From an uncultured beta proteobacterium (GTDB lineage: Bacteria > Pseudomonadota > Gammaproteobacteria > Burkholderiales > Burkholderiaceae_C): a stretch of 6,589 nucleotides of DNA. Below are positions 6,496-6,589 of the stretch, one piece after another. How positions within the stretch are numbered: the stretch's first letter is position 1; each line of letters starts with the position of its first letter. The notes under the pieces are model-generated. The model had not been told where the DNA came from. It saw nothing but the letters and a program-made list of their open reading frames with translations, and did no database searches. Both the position numbers and the translations under genes were made by a program. The stretch covers positions 1 to 6,589 of the forward strand of contig CAIOLZ010000322.1 of NCBI GenBank assembly GCA_903859265.1. The letters are read 5' to 3'.

Positions 6496-6589
6496 GCCGC
6501 GCTCCCGTTGTTGACACCCAAGGTCCGCACCCACTCGTTGTCACGCTCCCGCTCAAGCACCAGCGCGCGCGTTCGCATGAAGACTACGG
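6492..6589 (-). CDS. ccmC: Heme exporter protein CcmC, C-terminal end only (cut by window edge)
   Basis: Only the last 31 codons and the TGA stop are present. They read VVFMRTRALVLERER and then DNEWVRTLGVNNGSAA. A hydrophobic helix end followed by a basic cytoplasmic segment with RTRALVLERER fits the C-terminus of CcmC, the WWD-family membrane protein that loads heme onto CcmE. The catalytic WWD domain and histidines are outside the window, so the call rests on the tail sequence and on its place directly before ccmD with an ATGA overlap. It is too short to appear as a standalone reading frame with a start codon. Confidence 0.85.
   Translation of the reverse strand, partial: VVFMRTRALVLERERDNEWVRTLGVNNGSAA

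Noticed and set aside
6325..6534. Longer CcmD start at 6534 (69 residues)
   Set aside because: The added 13 residues run into the ccmC tail. The start at 6495 has the ATGA overlap, a good GGGAG site and the family-like beginning.
1..6589. Search for a new or mobile system (defence genes, insertion sequences, CRISPR, tRNA, large inverted repeats)
   Set aside because: All substantial sequence is accounted for by known housekeeping genes in a canonical order. No transposase motifs, regular repeats or unexplained non-coding stretch over about 50 bases is visible.

Overview
The window looks like a chromosomal segment from a betaproteobacterium. Its proteins resemble those of Burkholderiales, probably Comamonadaceae of the Rhodoferax/Polaromonas kind. 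This placement rests on recalled protein similarity, the GC-rich codon usage and the System I cytochrome c maturation gene set, and no search was run. Coding density is very high: apart from two short gaps (21 and 51 bases) nearly every base is coding. I see no mobile elements, RNA genes, CRISPR arrays or long repeats.

Left part, plus strand: the 3' portion of a lysophospholipid transporter gene (lplT, cut by the left edge) is followed 21 bases later by a complete cysteine-type glutathione peroxidase/thiol peroxidase gene ending at 1561. A 51-base convergent gap without a convincing terminator separates this pair from the next block.

Right part, minus strand, reading from the right edge leftwards: ccmC (3' end only), ccmD, ccmE, ccmF, ccmG, ccmH and ccmI, in the canonical ccm order. 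ccmA and ccmB would be expected just beyond the right edge, with any operon promoter. Most neighbouring genes overlap or nearly touch (4-base ATGA overlaps at ccmC/ccmD and ccmF/ccmG, 8-base overlaps at ccmD/ccmE and ccmG/ccmH, a 2-base gap at ccmE/ccmF), so this is one translationally coupled operon. CcmC and CcmD load heme onto CcmE. CcmE carries heme covalently across the periplasmic face to CcmF. CcmG and CcmH keep the apocytochrome CXXCH cysteines reduced, and CcmI holds the apocytochrome for CcmF/CcmH ligation.

The window is mostly ordinary housekeeping DNA, and I found no new system. The one structural point worth following is CcmI: it lacks the usual first transmembrane helix, and an in-frame stop just upstream of its ATG rules out a longer start. 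Long antisense open frames opposite ccmF and ccmI are explained by codon bias and were rejected.
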